From contig NZ_FQWQ01000004.1 of assembly GCF_900129725.1 (NCBI RefSeq), positions 62,001 to 126,000 of the forward strand: a stretch of 64,000 nt of DNA. The letters run 5' to 3'. Made by a program: the position numbers and the translations under genes. Origin of the DNA: Chryseolinea serpens (GTDB lineage Bacteria > Bacteroidota > Bacteroidia > Cytophagales > Cyclobacteriaceae). Under the pieces are notes generated by a model. It was given only the letters and a program-made list of their open reading frames with translations, had not been told where the DNA came from and ran no database searches. Shown here piece after piece: positions 18,213-27,900 of this stretch. Position 1 is the first letter of the stretch; the number at the start of each line of letters is the position of its first letter.

Positions 18213-18348
18213 TTTGCCTTGTGATTATGATGTAAATAACGGGCGACAAAACGGCTTTGGCTATGGCAAAAAGGCCATTTCAGGACCCCGGTAGGTGAAT
18301 GCCGGAAAACGGGCGGTGAATATTCGCGGAGGGAGGGGCAGGGGAGGG

Positions 18349-19653
18349 TTACGCCTGAACCTGATGTGATCGCCACCGCCGGTGCTTCAAATGGAAATAC
18401 ATCATCGATCCGGCGATCAACAAACTACCCGCAGCCGAAACGGCATAGCCCGCCAGGAGAAAGAAATCCAGCCAGCTCACGTCCGCAAAGCCAAATTCCT
18501 TGAACAGCACCACGCCCAGGCTCCCCAGGTACCCAAAAGAATCGGCGATATACATGATGAATCCCACGGTGCCCACATACTGGAAGGCGGCCAGCAGACG
18601 GTCAAAGAAGATGCTGTTGAATGGAATGTAGCCCAGGTACAATCCCAAGCCGATGAGGATCATCCAAATGGTGGGAGAGATCAGGTGTTGCTGAAACAGG
18701 AACGTGCTCACGCCCACCAACACCATGCCCACAAACACGATCAGGTGATTCACCATCAAAGCAGTTTTGTTGTTCTTGATCAGCATGGTGCTGCCGATAA
18801 TGATGAGCACGGCAATGGACACGGGTGTTTCGGTGGTGGCAAAAATCTCTGGCGAATTGCCATAGCCCAGCGACTTCCAGACCTCGGCCGAAAAATTGTC
18901 GCGCAGGTCGCGGAAGGTGGTAAGCAGCATGTAGCTGAGGGTGAACAAAACAATACCCGGTAAAAAGGTGGCGACAAAGTTCTTGCGCTCTGTCGCATTC
19001 ATCGGCTGTCGTTTTGTGCGCAACTGCTCATCCAAAGCCGACGGCGGCGGCAGTTTGTCGAGCAAATACAGGAACACCAGCAAGGGCACCACGAATACGC
19101 CACACGCCGCAAACGGCATCCACATTTCGGGAACACCCCAATCGCGCATGATAAAGCCACCGATAGACTTGGCAAACCCGGCGGAGAAAATAAAGCTCAC
19201 CGACAGTCCGGCACCCAGCACCTCCGTGAATCGCCGTCCTTCCAAATACCCGAACACCATGCCCCAGACGAAACCAAGGGGAAATCCATTGGTAAAGAGA
19301 AACACCATATTATAAGGCGGAGGCACCAACGCGAACAGCAACCACGACAAACCGGCCAGCCCCACCATCAGCAGGATGCCCATGGCCCGCGAGGCGGCTT
19401 TCAACTCCGAAATGATTTTGATGCCGACGAACTTGGCACAGCCATAGCCCACCACCTGGAAGATGACGAGCCAACTTTTAAAACTCAACGCCCCGACGCG
19501 CATGCCCTCGAACGTGGCCACGGAGAAGGCTTTCCGGAAAGCATAAATACAGGTGTAGAGACAAAACGCCATGAGGGTGGCATACAGGGCAAACCAAAAA
19601 CTGTGGGTCTGCTTTAACCAGCGGGTGATGGGCGACTCAGTAGATAATACCAT
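18349..19653 (-). CDS. DUF5690 family MFS-like membrane transporter
   Basis: 434 residues with about twelve hydrophobic helices and an MFS-like layout: TLMAFCLYTCIYAFRKAFSVA in helix 1, GYGCAKFVGIKIISELK (the loop after helix 2), and a central cytosolic stretch before helix 7. The protein resembles the DUF5690 family of Bacteroidota. The transported compound is unknown. Its start overlaps the end of the PHP phosphatase gene by 17 bases, so the two are translated together and probably share a pathway. Confidence 0.8.
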   Translation of the reverse strand: MVLSTESPITRWLKQTHSFWFALYATLMAFCLYTCIYAFRKAFSVATFEGMRVGALSFKSWLVIFQVVGYGCAKFVGIKIISELKAASRAMGILLMVGLAGLSWLLFALVPPPYNMVFLFTNGFPLGFVWGMVFGYLEGRRFTEVLGAGLSVSFIFSAGFAKSIGGFIMRDWGVPEMWMPFAACGVFVVPLLVFLYLLDKLPPPSALDEQLRTKRQPMNATERKNFVATFLPGIVLFTLSYMLLTTFRDLRDNFSAEVWKSLGYGNSPEIFATTETPVSIAVLIIIGSTMLIKNNKTALMVNHLIVFVGMVLVGVSTFLFQQHLISPTIWMILIGLGLYLGYIPFNSIFFDRLLAAFQYVGTVGFIMYIADSFGYLGSLGVVLFKEFGFADVSWLDFFLLAGYAVSAAGSLLIAGSMMYFHLKHRRWRSHQVQA

Positions 19654-20485
19654 GCGCGTTGAATGAAAAGGGTTTCCAGCGGCCTTCGTGTAAGCAGCTG
19701 ATCGTTTTAAATCCGATACGGTGCAACAGCGCTGCCGTTTCCGGGAAATGGTTGGTCAGATCCTCCGGGCGATGCGCGTCGCTATTGATGGTGAGGGGAA
19801 TATTTTTCTCCAGCAACAACTGCAGTATCCAGGGACTGGGATAAGGATCGTCCAATTTTTTATGATACAGTCCCCGGGTGTTCACCTCCACGATGGCGCC
19901 GCTTTTTTTGATGAGGTCCAGCGTTTGCCGGAGCTGATCCACATACCATGGGTCCTGCTCGTTGAAGAATTGACCGTCTATATTTTGGATCTTGATCTTA
20001 TCCAGGTGCCCGATCACGGTGGGGCAGGCCTCGTTGATCATTTGCCGGGTCAACTCGTAATAGCGCACCAGCGTGTCGCGAATGTTGCTGTGAAAGATCT
20101 TTTCATACCCTTCCAGGAAATGCGCATGCGGACCGTCGATCTCCCAATGGGTTCCATCGGGCAATGACTCTACAAAATGGATGGAACCGATGGTGAAGTC
20201 GAGGAGGGGGCCGAAATCGGATGGGGCCACCATGCCGGGAATGAAGTCTACTTCCAGGCCGGCGTAAATCTCAAGGTCTGGGGTGGTCGATTTGAGGCTT
20301 TGGATCTCGTCCCGGTAGGCGGTGAGGTTCTCCGTCTTCATACACCATTTTGAGGGAAAGGGCAGGGGTGCGTGCGAGGAAAAGCCGAGGCTGACCATGC
20401 GTTGCTCCTGGGCCCGCGCTACGTGGTCGGCTAGCGTGCCTTTGCCGTCGCAAAAATGACTATGGGTGTGAACGTTCGACCACAT
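19637..20485 (-). CDS. PHP domain histidinol-phosphatase-like protein
   Basis: 282 residues of the PHP metal-dependent phosphatase family (HisJ/HisK type). Metal ligands are visible at the N-terminus (HTHSHFCDGKG), in GLEVDFIPG, FTIGSIHFVE, IGHLDKIK and in INSDAHRPED near the C-terminus. By family it hydrolyses L-histidinol phosphate or another small phosphate ester in the cytoplasm. No other histidine genes are nearby; the downstream overlapping gene is a transporter, so a different substrate is possible. Confidence 0.85.
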   Translation of the reverse strand: MWSNVHTHSHFCDGKGTLADHVARAQEQRMVSLGFSSHAPLPFPSKWCMKTENLTAYRDEIQSLKSTTPDLEIYAGLEVDFIPGMVAPSDFGPLLDFTIGSIHFVESLPDGTHWEIDGPHAHFLEGYEKIFHSNIRDTLVRYYELTRQMINEACPTVIGHLDKIKIQNIDGQFFNEQDPWYVDQLRQTLDLIKKSGAIVEVNTRGLYHKKLDDPYPSPWILQLLLEKNIPLTINSDAHRPEDLTNHFPETAALLHRIGFKTISCLHEGRWKPFSFNAHGIIY

Positions 20486-21141
20486 CAGGGGGCGTGCAGG
20501 TTTGAGGTTTATGATCCGATTTAAGGTATTTCAATGGGGTTTCAAAATAGGGATGGAGAACCGGCCACAGGGGTTGGCGTCTTTTGCCGGCAAACGCCGG
20601 TCACCCTCAAGTCAATCCTAACAGTAGTCAGTCGCACAGAAGGCCTGAGTTTTTAATTAACAAATTCATCCCATGTGGGTGACAGAGAATTCACATGCGT
20701 GTTTCACCTTTGCTGCCGTCCTTCACCATTCAAGCAGAATATTTCTTCATAAGTTTAGGTTAATGAAAGAACTTCTTCGAAGGACGAGCCCTCCAGTCGG
20801 GAGGGCTTTTTTTATGCCTGCCGGGTTATCGTTTCATATTCCGAGACAGTGCGAAACCCCTGGTATAGTTTGTAAAGTACGAAGAGGTGGAAGCCACCGA
20901 TTAAGCGGATCAAAATAGAACGCTATTAGGCTGATGGACTCGCGGAAGGATATAAATCATTGACACTGTTCAAACATTTGCAGCATTCCTAAAAAGATAA
21001 CCCCGACCTGGCACAGACCGTGAACTATGTAGATAAATCAAAGAGGGGATAGGCTTACTCTTTAAGCCTAAAGCCCAAGGAGCTGAGGCGCTTCAATGAT
21101 AGTTGCTGACTGTGTGAAAACATCTATTACCTTTAGCAAAA
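20486..21141. other. Gene-poor region with orphan terminator
   Basis: About 650 bases without a convincing protein gene. It contains one strong plus-strand terminator (listed separately) with no gene in front of it, and a short hairpin AGGCTT...AAGCCT near 21047-21065. The rest looks like decayed or non-coding DNA. Confidence 0.45.
20787..20813 (+). terminator. Orphan rho-independent terminator, possible end of a small RNA
   Basis: A perfect 8-bp stem AGCCCTCC / GGAGGGCT (20787-20794 and 20800-20807) with a 5-base loop is followed by seven T counting the last stem base. The neighbouring gene upstream is on the other strand, so the terminator must end an unrecognised plus-strand transcript starting somewhere after 20486. 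Confidence 0.65.
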
Positions 21142-21312
21142 ATGAGGGAGTTTTTTACTCGTGCGATAATGGCGCAAATGCCGAAGAAGTATGATAGTGA
21201 TCAACCTCTTTTAAAGATACTCGAAGACGCCGTAAAAAAAATATCCAGACAAGTTTCTCAAAACGCTATTACAGGATCTAGGGAAAACAAAGGTGTTGAA
21301 AATGGAAAATGA
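21142..21312 (+). CDS. Short hypothetical protein, translationally coupled to next gene
   Basis: A 56-residue frame, MREFFTRAIMAQMPKK..., hydrophilic and Lys-rich, with no recognised family. Its stop lies inside the next gene: the next ATG is at 21302, giving an 11-base overlap in another frame, the arrangement expected of coupled translation. The overlap is the main argument that it is real. Confidence 0.4.
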   Translation: MREFFTRAIMAQMPKKYDSDQPLLKILEDAVKKISRQVSQNAITGSRENKGVENGK

Positions 21313-21736
21313 CGAGACTACGGAGGATAAATGGGGGTGGGTACCCTTATCAATTTGTTTCGTCGCCGTGGTTGGTTATCAACTCTATCTTATCCGCTCG
21401 GCAAATCAAAACGAGACCTTGGTTAAAAGTGATTACTTAATAACTTACGGAAAGATACTTGAATATTTGGATTTGAATGGTGGTGTTAACGGAAGTGATT
21501 CCAGGCAGATCAGGTATAGTTATAGCGTGGGAAATGTGCGCTATGACCGGGAGATTGTGACGGAATTGATTTTTCCCGAGTGTGAAGAGCCATTATCAGA
21601 GGCTTGCCAAGCAAAAACATTTTGGGTGATATATTCTAAAATCGACCCTAGTAAAAGCCTAATAAACTTCGAAGTTGATATAAAGGGAGACACGGCATTA
21701 TCGGGATTTCACGAAAAGGTTGACGATTTTTACTAG
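21302..21736 (+). CDS. Hypothetical single-pass membrane protein
   Basis: 144 residues from the ATG at 21302 (GTG at 21293 is possible). A membrane helix lies at about residues 13-31 (VPLSICFVAVVGYQLYLI) after an acidic N-terminus; the rest is a predicted extracytoplasmic domain with several strands (IRYSYSVGNVRYDREI, FWVIYSKIDPSKSLINF). This resembles small Bacteroidota proteins of the DUF3592 type, where a conversion-like strand pair follows one helix, but I do not claim the family. It converges with the STM3941-like gene and their stop codons overlap by 4 bases. Confidence 0.6.
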   Translation: MENDETTEDKWGWVPLSICFVAVVGYQLYLIRSANQNETLVKSDYLITYGKILEYLDLNGGVNGSDSRQIRYSYSVGNVRYDREIVTELIFPECEEPLSEACQAKTFWVIYSKIDPSKSLINFEVDIKGDTALSGFHEKVDDFY

Positions 21737-22272
21737 ATTCGGAACAGCGTAGACACTGATGTTGGCAAAATTTTCAATTTCTCTTTTCTACTCTCCGGTC
21801 TCAGTTTGCTCATTTTCATAATGAACTCAGCCAGTTTAAATTCGTCAACTCCAAGTTGTCCAACTGAAATATCTATTTGATGTGCATCAATCTCAGGGAA
21901 GATCATAAAGGGTCTATCAACTTGTGCCTTCTTAATTGACGATAAGTACTTGTTGTCCACAATCAAACAAACATATCCCCCGATTAACACGTCCATAGCA
22001 TATGCGCGTTGAATAACGTCCCAATTAATGAAGTCTTTACAGGTTCTGCGATCAAATATTCCGATTTCGTTTATCACGATTTGTGGTCGCCTGTCGAATA
22101 GATGAAATATTGCAACTGGATACCCAAGTCCACAAACACCGATAACCGGATACCAAGCCCTTGTTGGAACATCGAGCGTCACCAACAAGAACAGTGCACA
22201 AACTACAACTACTGAGGAAATAAGAATTAGTTTAAACGCCCTCTTCGGAGACTTATACAATATAATTTCCAT
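21733..22272 (-). CDS. STM3941 family membrane protein
   Basis: 179 residues from the ATG at 22272 (the TTG at 22305 would add 11 residues). It begins MEIILYKSPKRAFKLILISS, as STM3941-like proteins do, has two membrane helices (about 13-31 and 40-58), and then a soluble domain with NEIGIFDRRTCKDFINWDVIQRA, a PH-like pattern found in such proteins. Function is unknown. It faces the preceding gene tail to tail. Confidence 0.72.
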   Translation of the reverse strand: MEIILYKSPKRAFKLILISSVVVVCALFLLVTLDVPTRAWYPVIGVCGLGYPVAIFHLFDRRPQIVINEIGIFDRRTCKDFINWDVIQRAYAMDVLIGGYVCLIVDNKYLSSIKKAQVDRPFMIFPEIDAHQIDISVGQLGVDEFKLAEFIMKMSKLRPESRKEKLKILPTSVSTLFRI

Positions 22273-22337
22273 TACTCCCGCTAATTTCGTGGGTTCAAGA
22301 TTCAAAATACCAAAGTGTCAGAGTATTTCTTAATAAA

Positions 22338-22424
22338 TCAGTTGGAACAGTGAATGCCAATGACTACACCTATTATCACGATGCCGCCAACGGCTAATAG
22401 AGCGATGTTGAATACTTTTTTCAT
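22338..22424 (-). CDS. Possible 28-residue hydrophobic small protein
   Basis: The frame starts at an ATG (22424) and encodes a Lys-Lys start, one hydrophobic helix rich in Gly, Val and Ile (AVGGIVIIGVVIGI) and an HCSN end. The composition is that of a membrane-inserted microprotein or a type I toxin-like peptide. There is no homology argument; it may be chance. Confidence 0.3.
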   Translation of the reverse strand: MKKVFNIALLAVGGIVIIGVVIGIHCSN

Positions 22425-22773
22425 GCGAAGCGGGATTTAAAGAACGGGTTTTAAAAAAGGGATCTTCATCCCGGCTGGATTACTAACTCGTGGATCAAGG
22501 AATCTTACCCACGCACACCTTCTGTGTGCTAGGTGTAACTAAAACAGCTTCCTTCGTTGGGCTAAGTAAAACGCGAATTAAGACAACGGTATATTATTAT
22601 ATGCTTTGTGTCTAATGGGTTCAAAACTATTAAATAGGTCAATCATTTTATACCCCAAGCCGGGAGGGCTTTTTTATTGCTCAAAACTTTCTGTTAAGGG
22701 CCCCTGAGAAATCCTCACTCCAACGGCATCGTTATACGCTAAAGGACGGTGCCTGCTACTTTGCTACACCCAT
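22425..22773. other. Non-coding stretch with weak terminator-like hairpin
   Basis: About 350 bases without a supported gene. It holds a small hairpin around 22518-22545 (GCACACC...GTGTGC-like) and the terminator-like element listed next. Low GC compared with neighbours. Confidence 0.4.
22657..22675 (+). terminator. Weak orphan terminator-like hairpin
   Basis: AAGCC (22657-22661) and GGCTT (22667-22671) form a 5-bp stem with a GGGAG loop followed by a T run. Its 3' half, GGGAGGGCTTTTTTAT, matches that of the orphan terminator near 20.8 kb. No plus-strand gene precedes it. Confidence 0.4.
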
Positions 22774-23013
22774 TCATTTTTCTCTGGACTTAATGGGAAG
22801 GAGTTTATGATTCATAACATAGTATTCTATTACCTTACTTAAATCGCGCACTTTTTTAACCAGGAGTTGTTCGCGTTCCTGCTTTGCGTCGAGGTCCGAC
22901 AGGATAGAGGTTTCCATCAACTCCACATGCAACAGATCGCAAATGAAGTTCATTTTGCTTCGCACAGATGCCATCTGCTCGGTAAGTTCCGCTCGTTCCA
23001 AATCGGTCAACAT
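22774..23013 (-). CDS. Hypothetical small coiled-coil protein
   Basis: 79 residues starting at an ATG (23013), highly charged and predicted helical throughout, with heptad-like spacing of Leu/Met/Val (LTDLERAELTEQMASVRSK and LLVKKVRDLSKVIEYY). No family recognised. It lies downstream of the fibre-like gene on the same strand, but a strong terminator separates them, so it would need its own promoter. Confidence 0.4.
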   Translation of the reverse strand: MLTDLERAELTEQMASVRSKMNFICDLLHVELMETSILSDLDAKQEREQLLVKKVRDLSKVIEYYVMNHKLLPIKSREK

Positions 23014-23094
23014 AGCCCTGTTGTTTCTATGAAGGTAGAAAAAGAATAAAGCAAATTCTCCCCCATCATCAGGGGTTTTCTATGCTGGGGCGAT

Positions 23095-23126
23095 AAAAAA
23101 ACAAGCAAGTGTTTAAACTTGCTTGT
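23095..23126 (-). terminator. Rho-independent terminator of the fibre-like protein gene
   Basis: A perfect 10-bp stem (23101-23110 with 23117-23126, ACAAGCAAGT / ACTTGCTTGT) with a 6-base loop. Read on the minus strand it is followed by a run of seven T (complement of 23095-23101). It lies 147 bases after the stop of the gene ending at 23273. Confidence 0.85.
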
Positions 23127-23272
23127 TGGCTTGAGTTCATGCCTTGAGAAAAGACTTGCCGGAAAACGGCGACTACTATTCTGCGAACGTGATTGCATCT
23201 CAAGTTCTTTGATGCCATCACGTTTTACAGTGATGATTTCCGGGTCCGGTATTCAACCCCAGAAGGCACAGC

Positions 23273-24334
23273 TCATTTGATTTGTTTCTTCAATGCTGAA
23301 ACTTCAGCTTTCAGGGAATTGACTTCGTTTTGCTGCTCCAGCATGTACAGCGTGAGCTCTTCAATTTTTTTCAACAACAGCATATTCATTTCCCCAACGT
23401 TGATACCATCTTTTTCAAGCTCCTTAGCCGCGGGCACTTCGGGAAGGTGTTTGTTTTGGCTGATGAAGTCCCTGAGTTCGCTTAACGAGGGCATCTTATA
23501 GTCGCTTTCAAAAACATAATCCGGCCCTGGAACACTCAGGTCAACTTTCACTTCCTGCGCATGGACAGTGCCTTTTACGGCAAGTTTCGCGTCCGGAGCG
23601 GTTGAGCCAATGCCGACATTTCCGGAGTACATATTGATGCTCATCTTAGGATTGAATGTTCCCGATGGATCATCACCAGTATTATAGCCAAAATGCAGGT
23701 AGCGCTGTACACCGCCGTCATCCGCACCAATAATGGCAAAATCGTTGGCATAGCCTGTAGGGGCTGTTTGCATACCAAAATACCCCTTATTCACTTGATC
23801 AGCATTCGCACGAAGAAAAAATGAAGGCTTTTTGGCGCCCGAACCAAGGTCACCGATCTTGATCCGGTGACCACCTGAAATACTGGAATAGACACTAAGC
23901 GTTGCGTCCGGATCTACTACACCGAGACCAACGTTACCATTCGTATCGATAATGAGCCGGTCCTGCATGGTACTGCTGGGGTCCAACAAGCTAAAGAACA
24001 TTTTAGGTTGGGTTGACCAATAGGTCTCCTTTAAGGTTATTCTTCCCAGAATACCGTTATTGGTGACGTTGTTGCCAATCCCGAGGTCAAGCCTCACACC
24101 CGCTGTGCCATTGGGGCTTCCCGGGTTAGTTTGTAGAATAGTTAGGGCGGTCTGTACTTGAGTGTTATCCCCTGCTACGCGTACTTCAAGCGGGGATACG
24201 GGTGATGTTGTGCCAATACCCACACGGCCCGTCGCCGGATTGGTTGTTGCAGTAACCGTTCCATTGGGAACAGACAATTGAGCCGTAGCCCAAAAAAAAC
24301 TAATGGACAATAGAGACGTGAGGAGTACTCGCAT
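23273..24334 (-). CDS. Secreted tail-fibre-like / S74-like surface protein
   Basis: 353 residues with a signal peptide (MRVLLTSLLSISFFWATAQ). The body has repeats of the GxVGIGTTSPxxxLxV kind (GRVGIGTTSPVSPLEV, GNVGLGVVDPDATLSV, GNVGIGSTAPDAKLAV) typical of Bacteroidota fibre-like exported proteins. The end matches the widespread C-terminal module with PDYVFESDYKMPSLSEL, HLPEVPAAKELEKDGINVGE and a final coiled coil (about 315-353) that probably trimerises. It is likely extracellular and structural; no enzyme residues are evident. It is monocistronic, ended by the hairpin near 23.1 kb. Confidence 0.8.
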   Translation of the reverse strand: MRVLLTSLLSISFFWATAQLSVPNGTVTATTNPATGRVGIGTTSPVSPLEVRVAGDNTQVQTALTILQTNPGSPNGTAGVRLDLGIGNNVTNNGILGRITLKETYWSTQPKMFFSLLDPSSTMQDRLIIDTNGNVGLGVVDPDATLSVYSSISGGHRIKIGDLGSGAKKPSFFLRANADQVNKGYFGMQTAPTGYANDFAIIGADDGGVQRYLHFGYNTGDDPSGTFNPKMSINMYSGNVGIGSTAPDAKLAVKGTVHAQEVKVDLSVPGPDYVFESDYKMPSLSELRDFISQNKHLPEVPAAKELEKDGINVGEMNMLLLKKIEELTLYMLEQQNEVNSLKAEVSALKKQIK

Positions 24335-24958
24335 AACATTTCGGTTTATGGTTGCTAATAAAGAAATAGATGAATGTATGTATGACGTAAATAATAAATA
24401 GCCGACAATATTTTATTGGCTGGCGCTCTGGAGGAAGCATAGCCCAACGGTGGCAAAGATAGCACCTGGATGAATGTGAAAAAGCAGAAGCCTGCTATTT
24501 GGTGATGTAATTTGATCTGCTGCGGGTTCCCTATCGGCCAGCGGCAGAAAGTTTGCGCAGCGAGTCAATTATGGCTTCCGTTACCTCGGTTAACCTTACG
24601 CGATATAAAAACGACGGATAGGTTGAATGCCTCAGTTCTGGCTGGCCTAAAATATCCTCAAACCACGGCAAACCCCGCTACTTCGTGGCCTTTCCCTGTG
24701 TTCCGATCCGGTGCAAAGCCCCAGGATTTCGGCGGCCGCAACCCTCCATTCCAGCCCTATTTTCACGCGAAGGAAGTGCCCGAAATCCGATCCATTAATA
24801 TTTCATAACCCATTCAGCGGTAGCTTTCTACAAAGTAATATACCCTACTTGAAGTCATTCTTTTAGCGTTCTGTTTTGGGAGTTTTGATGATCCAACCTG
24901 CCAAGTGTTAGTCACGAAAACAGTTGGATCTGAATAACAAAAAACAAACCTATTAAGT
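24335..24958. other. Divergent intergenic region with a candidate Bacteroidota promoter
   Basis: About 620 bases between the fibre-like gene (minus) and the SusC gene (plus). On the minus strand, TATCTTTG (complement of about 24452-24459) fits the TAnnTTTG -7 element of Bacteroidota sigma factor promoters, with a T-rich -33 region about 18 bases upstream, placing a start about 110 bases before the fibre-like gene. No clear match was found before SusC. A possible 98-codon frame within the gap has no protein-like features. Confidence 0.35.
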
Positions 24959-27900
24959 ATGAGGAAAATTTTACTAGTCTGTAGTATGTGCCTCGCCATT
25001 GCCTGGAGTGTGGTGGCGCAGGACCGAACGGTTACCGGCAAGGTGACCGAGCAAGATGGCTCACCCTTGCCGGGTGTGAACGTTATTGTGCAAGGCACGT
25101 CCGTCGGAACCGTCACGGATGTGGATGGCAAATATTCCGTCAGCGTTCCATCGGGATTCGGTGTATTGGTCTTTTCTTTTATTGGACTGACCACACAGGA
25201 GATAGATGTTGCCAGCCGGACCTCGGTCGACATTTCGATGTCCACCGACGTGAAGCAATTGGGTGAAGTGGTCGTCACGGCCGCCGGTATCGAAAGAGAA
25301 GCCAAGTCGCTGGGCTATGCCGTCAACTCGGTGAGTGGCGACAAGGTGTCGCAAAAATCAGAACCCGATTTGCTCCGCAGTATGCAGGGCAAAGTGGCCG
25401 GGGTGAACATTCTAAGTTCCAGTGGAGCGCCGGGCAGTGCCACCCGCATCACCATTCGCGGTAACAAATCCATGTTCGGAAACAACCAGCCGCTGTTCGT
25501 GGTCGATGGCATTCCCTACGACAACGGCTATAACGTCACCTCCAACGAAGTGACCGATGGAGCATCCTACTCCAGCCGCATTGCCGACATCGACCCCAAC
25601 AACATCGAGTCGATGAGCATCCTGCCCGGTGGTGCCGCGGCAGCCTTGTACGGCGTTCGTGCCGCCAACGGCGTGGTGGTCATCACCACAAAATCGGGTA
25701 GCAGCCGCGCCTCCCGCAAAGGACTGGAGATTGCTTACTCCTCCGGTTTCGCGATCGAGCAAGTGGCCAACCTCCCCGAATATCAAAACAAATACGGCAC
25801 CGGCTCGAAGGGCGACTATGCCGAAGCCAACGGCAGCTGGGGTCCTGCATTCGACCGGCCTGGACCCGGTGTGAACTATGGTCTGGATGGCAGTACGACA
25901 CCCAACGGAAGCGACTATGATTCCATTCCGTACTGGTCTTCCTATGCCGCTGTTTTTCCGAACGGCCCCAAGATGGTGCCCTACCGGGCCTATCCCAACA
26001 ACGTAAAAGATTTCTTTAAGAATGGAAAGGTGTTCGAAAACTCCATTACCATCAGCGGTGGTAACGAGAAGTCCGTGCTCACCCTCGTGGCATCGAACCT
26101 GAAGCAGGATGGCTACATCCCGCATTCATCCTTCAACAAGACCAACATCAGTTTGGGTGGACAAACGCAATTGGTGAACGGTCTTCACGTCGGTGGAAAC
26201 CTCTCCTACACAAATTCCGCACAGCGTGGACCGCTCAGCGGCTATGGATCCGCCAACCAGGTGAGTGCCTCGGCGTTTTCGCGGATTCTCTTTCCGGGCC
26301 GCAGCTGGGACATCACCGGTCAACCGAAGTATGACCCCGTCACACAAGGCAACGTGTTCTTCCTGGGCTCGGCGGCTGACAACCCGTACTGGTCGGCACA
26401 GAACAACGGCATCCACAGCAACGTCGACCGGATCGCGGCCAGCGTAAACGCAGGCTACGATATCACGGACTGGCTGAACGTCACCTACAAGATCGGTATC
26501 AACACCTACAACGACCGCCGAAAAGAAGTGACCCGTAAAGGCTCCGTGGGTGCGGCAGGACTCGGACAAATCATCCTGGACAATATTTACTACCAGGAGA
26601 TCGAATCGAACTTGCTGGTCACCATCAACAAGAACATCTCGGACGACCTGAGTCTCAAGGCGATCATCGGACAAAACATAAACCAACGCACCGGCGAAAG
26701 CCAGGCGGTAAAGGGTGTGAACTCCATCGCGTTTGATATCGACGACATCGACAACTACAACTCGGTGACCCCGTTTGGAGGCACGTACTATCGCCGAAGA
26801 CTGGCGGGCTTGATGGGTGATGTTTCTTTGGGATGGAAGGATTATTTGTTCCTGAACCTGACCGGCCGCAACGACTGGTCGTCCACTTTGCCCAAAAACA
26901 AAAACAGTTTCTTCTATCCCTCCGTGAGCACCTCGTTTATTTTTACAGAGGCGCTGGCGATGGACAAGAGCATTCTTTCCATGGGTAAGATCCGTGCAGC
27001 CTGGTCGAAGGTGGGTAATGACGCGTTGCCCTATTCCCTGAAAGCAACCTACAACCTCAACCAAGGCAACAGCAGTAACCTCGTAGGTGCCCTGCCTGGA
27101 AACGACCTTCCGTTCCGGGGACATCCGGGTGCTACCACAGGTACGACCGTGTATGACCCCAACCTCACGCCGGAATTCAGTACGACCATCGAATTGGGAA
27201 CGGACCTGTCGTTTTTCGGGGACCGCATCAATGTGAAAGCGACGGTGTATAAAATCAACACCACCGACCAGATCGCACCCATCGCGCTGCCTGACGAAAC
27301 AGGCTTTAACCAGATCATCACCAACTTCGGCGAATTGTCGAACAAGGGGATTGAACTCGGACTGGATGCCACGCCCGTTAAACTTGCCAACGGCTTTACG
27401 TGGAATATCTATGGCACCTACACCCACAACGAGAATATTGTTGAAAAGCTTTCGCCAGGTGTGAGCGAGATCGTACTGCGCAACGTGTTTGGTGGCAGTG
27501 TGACTCCCATGCTGGCCGTGGGCAAGCAATACGGCATGTTGAAAGGAACCTATGATGTGACCGACGATCAAGGTAGGTTCCTGATCGACCCCGCCACGGG
27601 CGCGACCATCATCTCCAAGGACTTCCACTACATTGGAAACCCCAACCCGAAATTCCTGGCCAGCTTGGGCAACGCCTTCAGCTTTAAAGGATTCACGTTG
27701 TCGTGCTTGTTCAACCTTCGCTATGGCGGCGATCTGTTCTCGGCTACCAACCAATTCTATGTCGGAAGAGGCGTGACACGCTACACCGAGGAACGCGATG
27801 GAACGTTCATCATCCCCGGCGTTTACGGCGACACCAACACCAACAAGCCGATCCTGGTCGACAACAAGGAAGTGCCCAACACCACGCAAGTCATCAAGAA

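Noticed and set aside
23007-23198. A 63-residue minus-strand frame
   Set aside because: It runs through the perfect terminator hairpin of the fibre-like gene and overlaps the 79-residue ORF.
24512-24808. A 98-residue frame upstream of SusC
   Set aside because: Random-like composition, no homology signal, and the region is expected to be promoter and leader.
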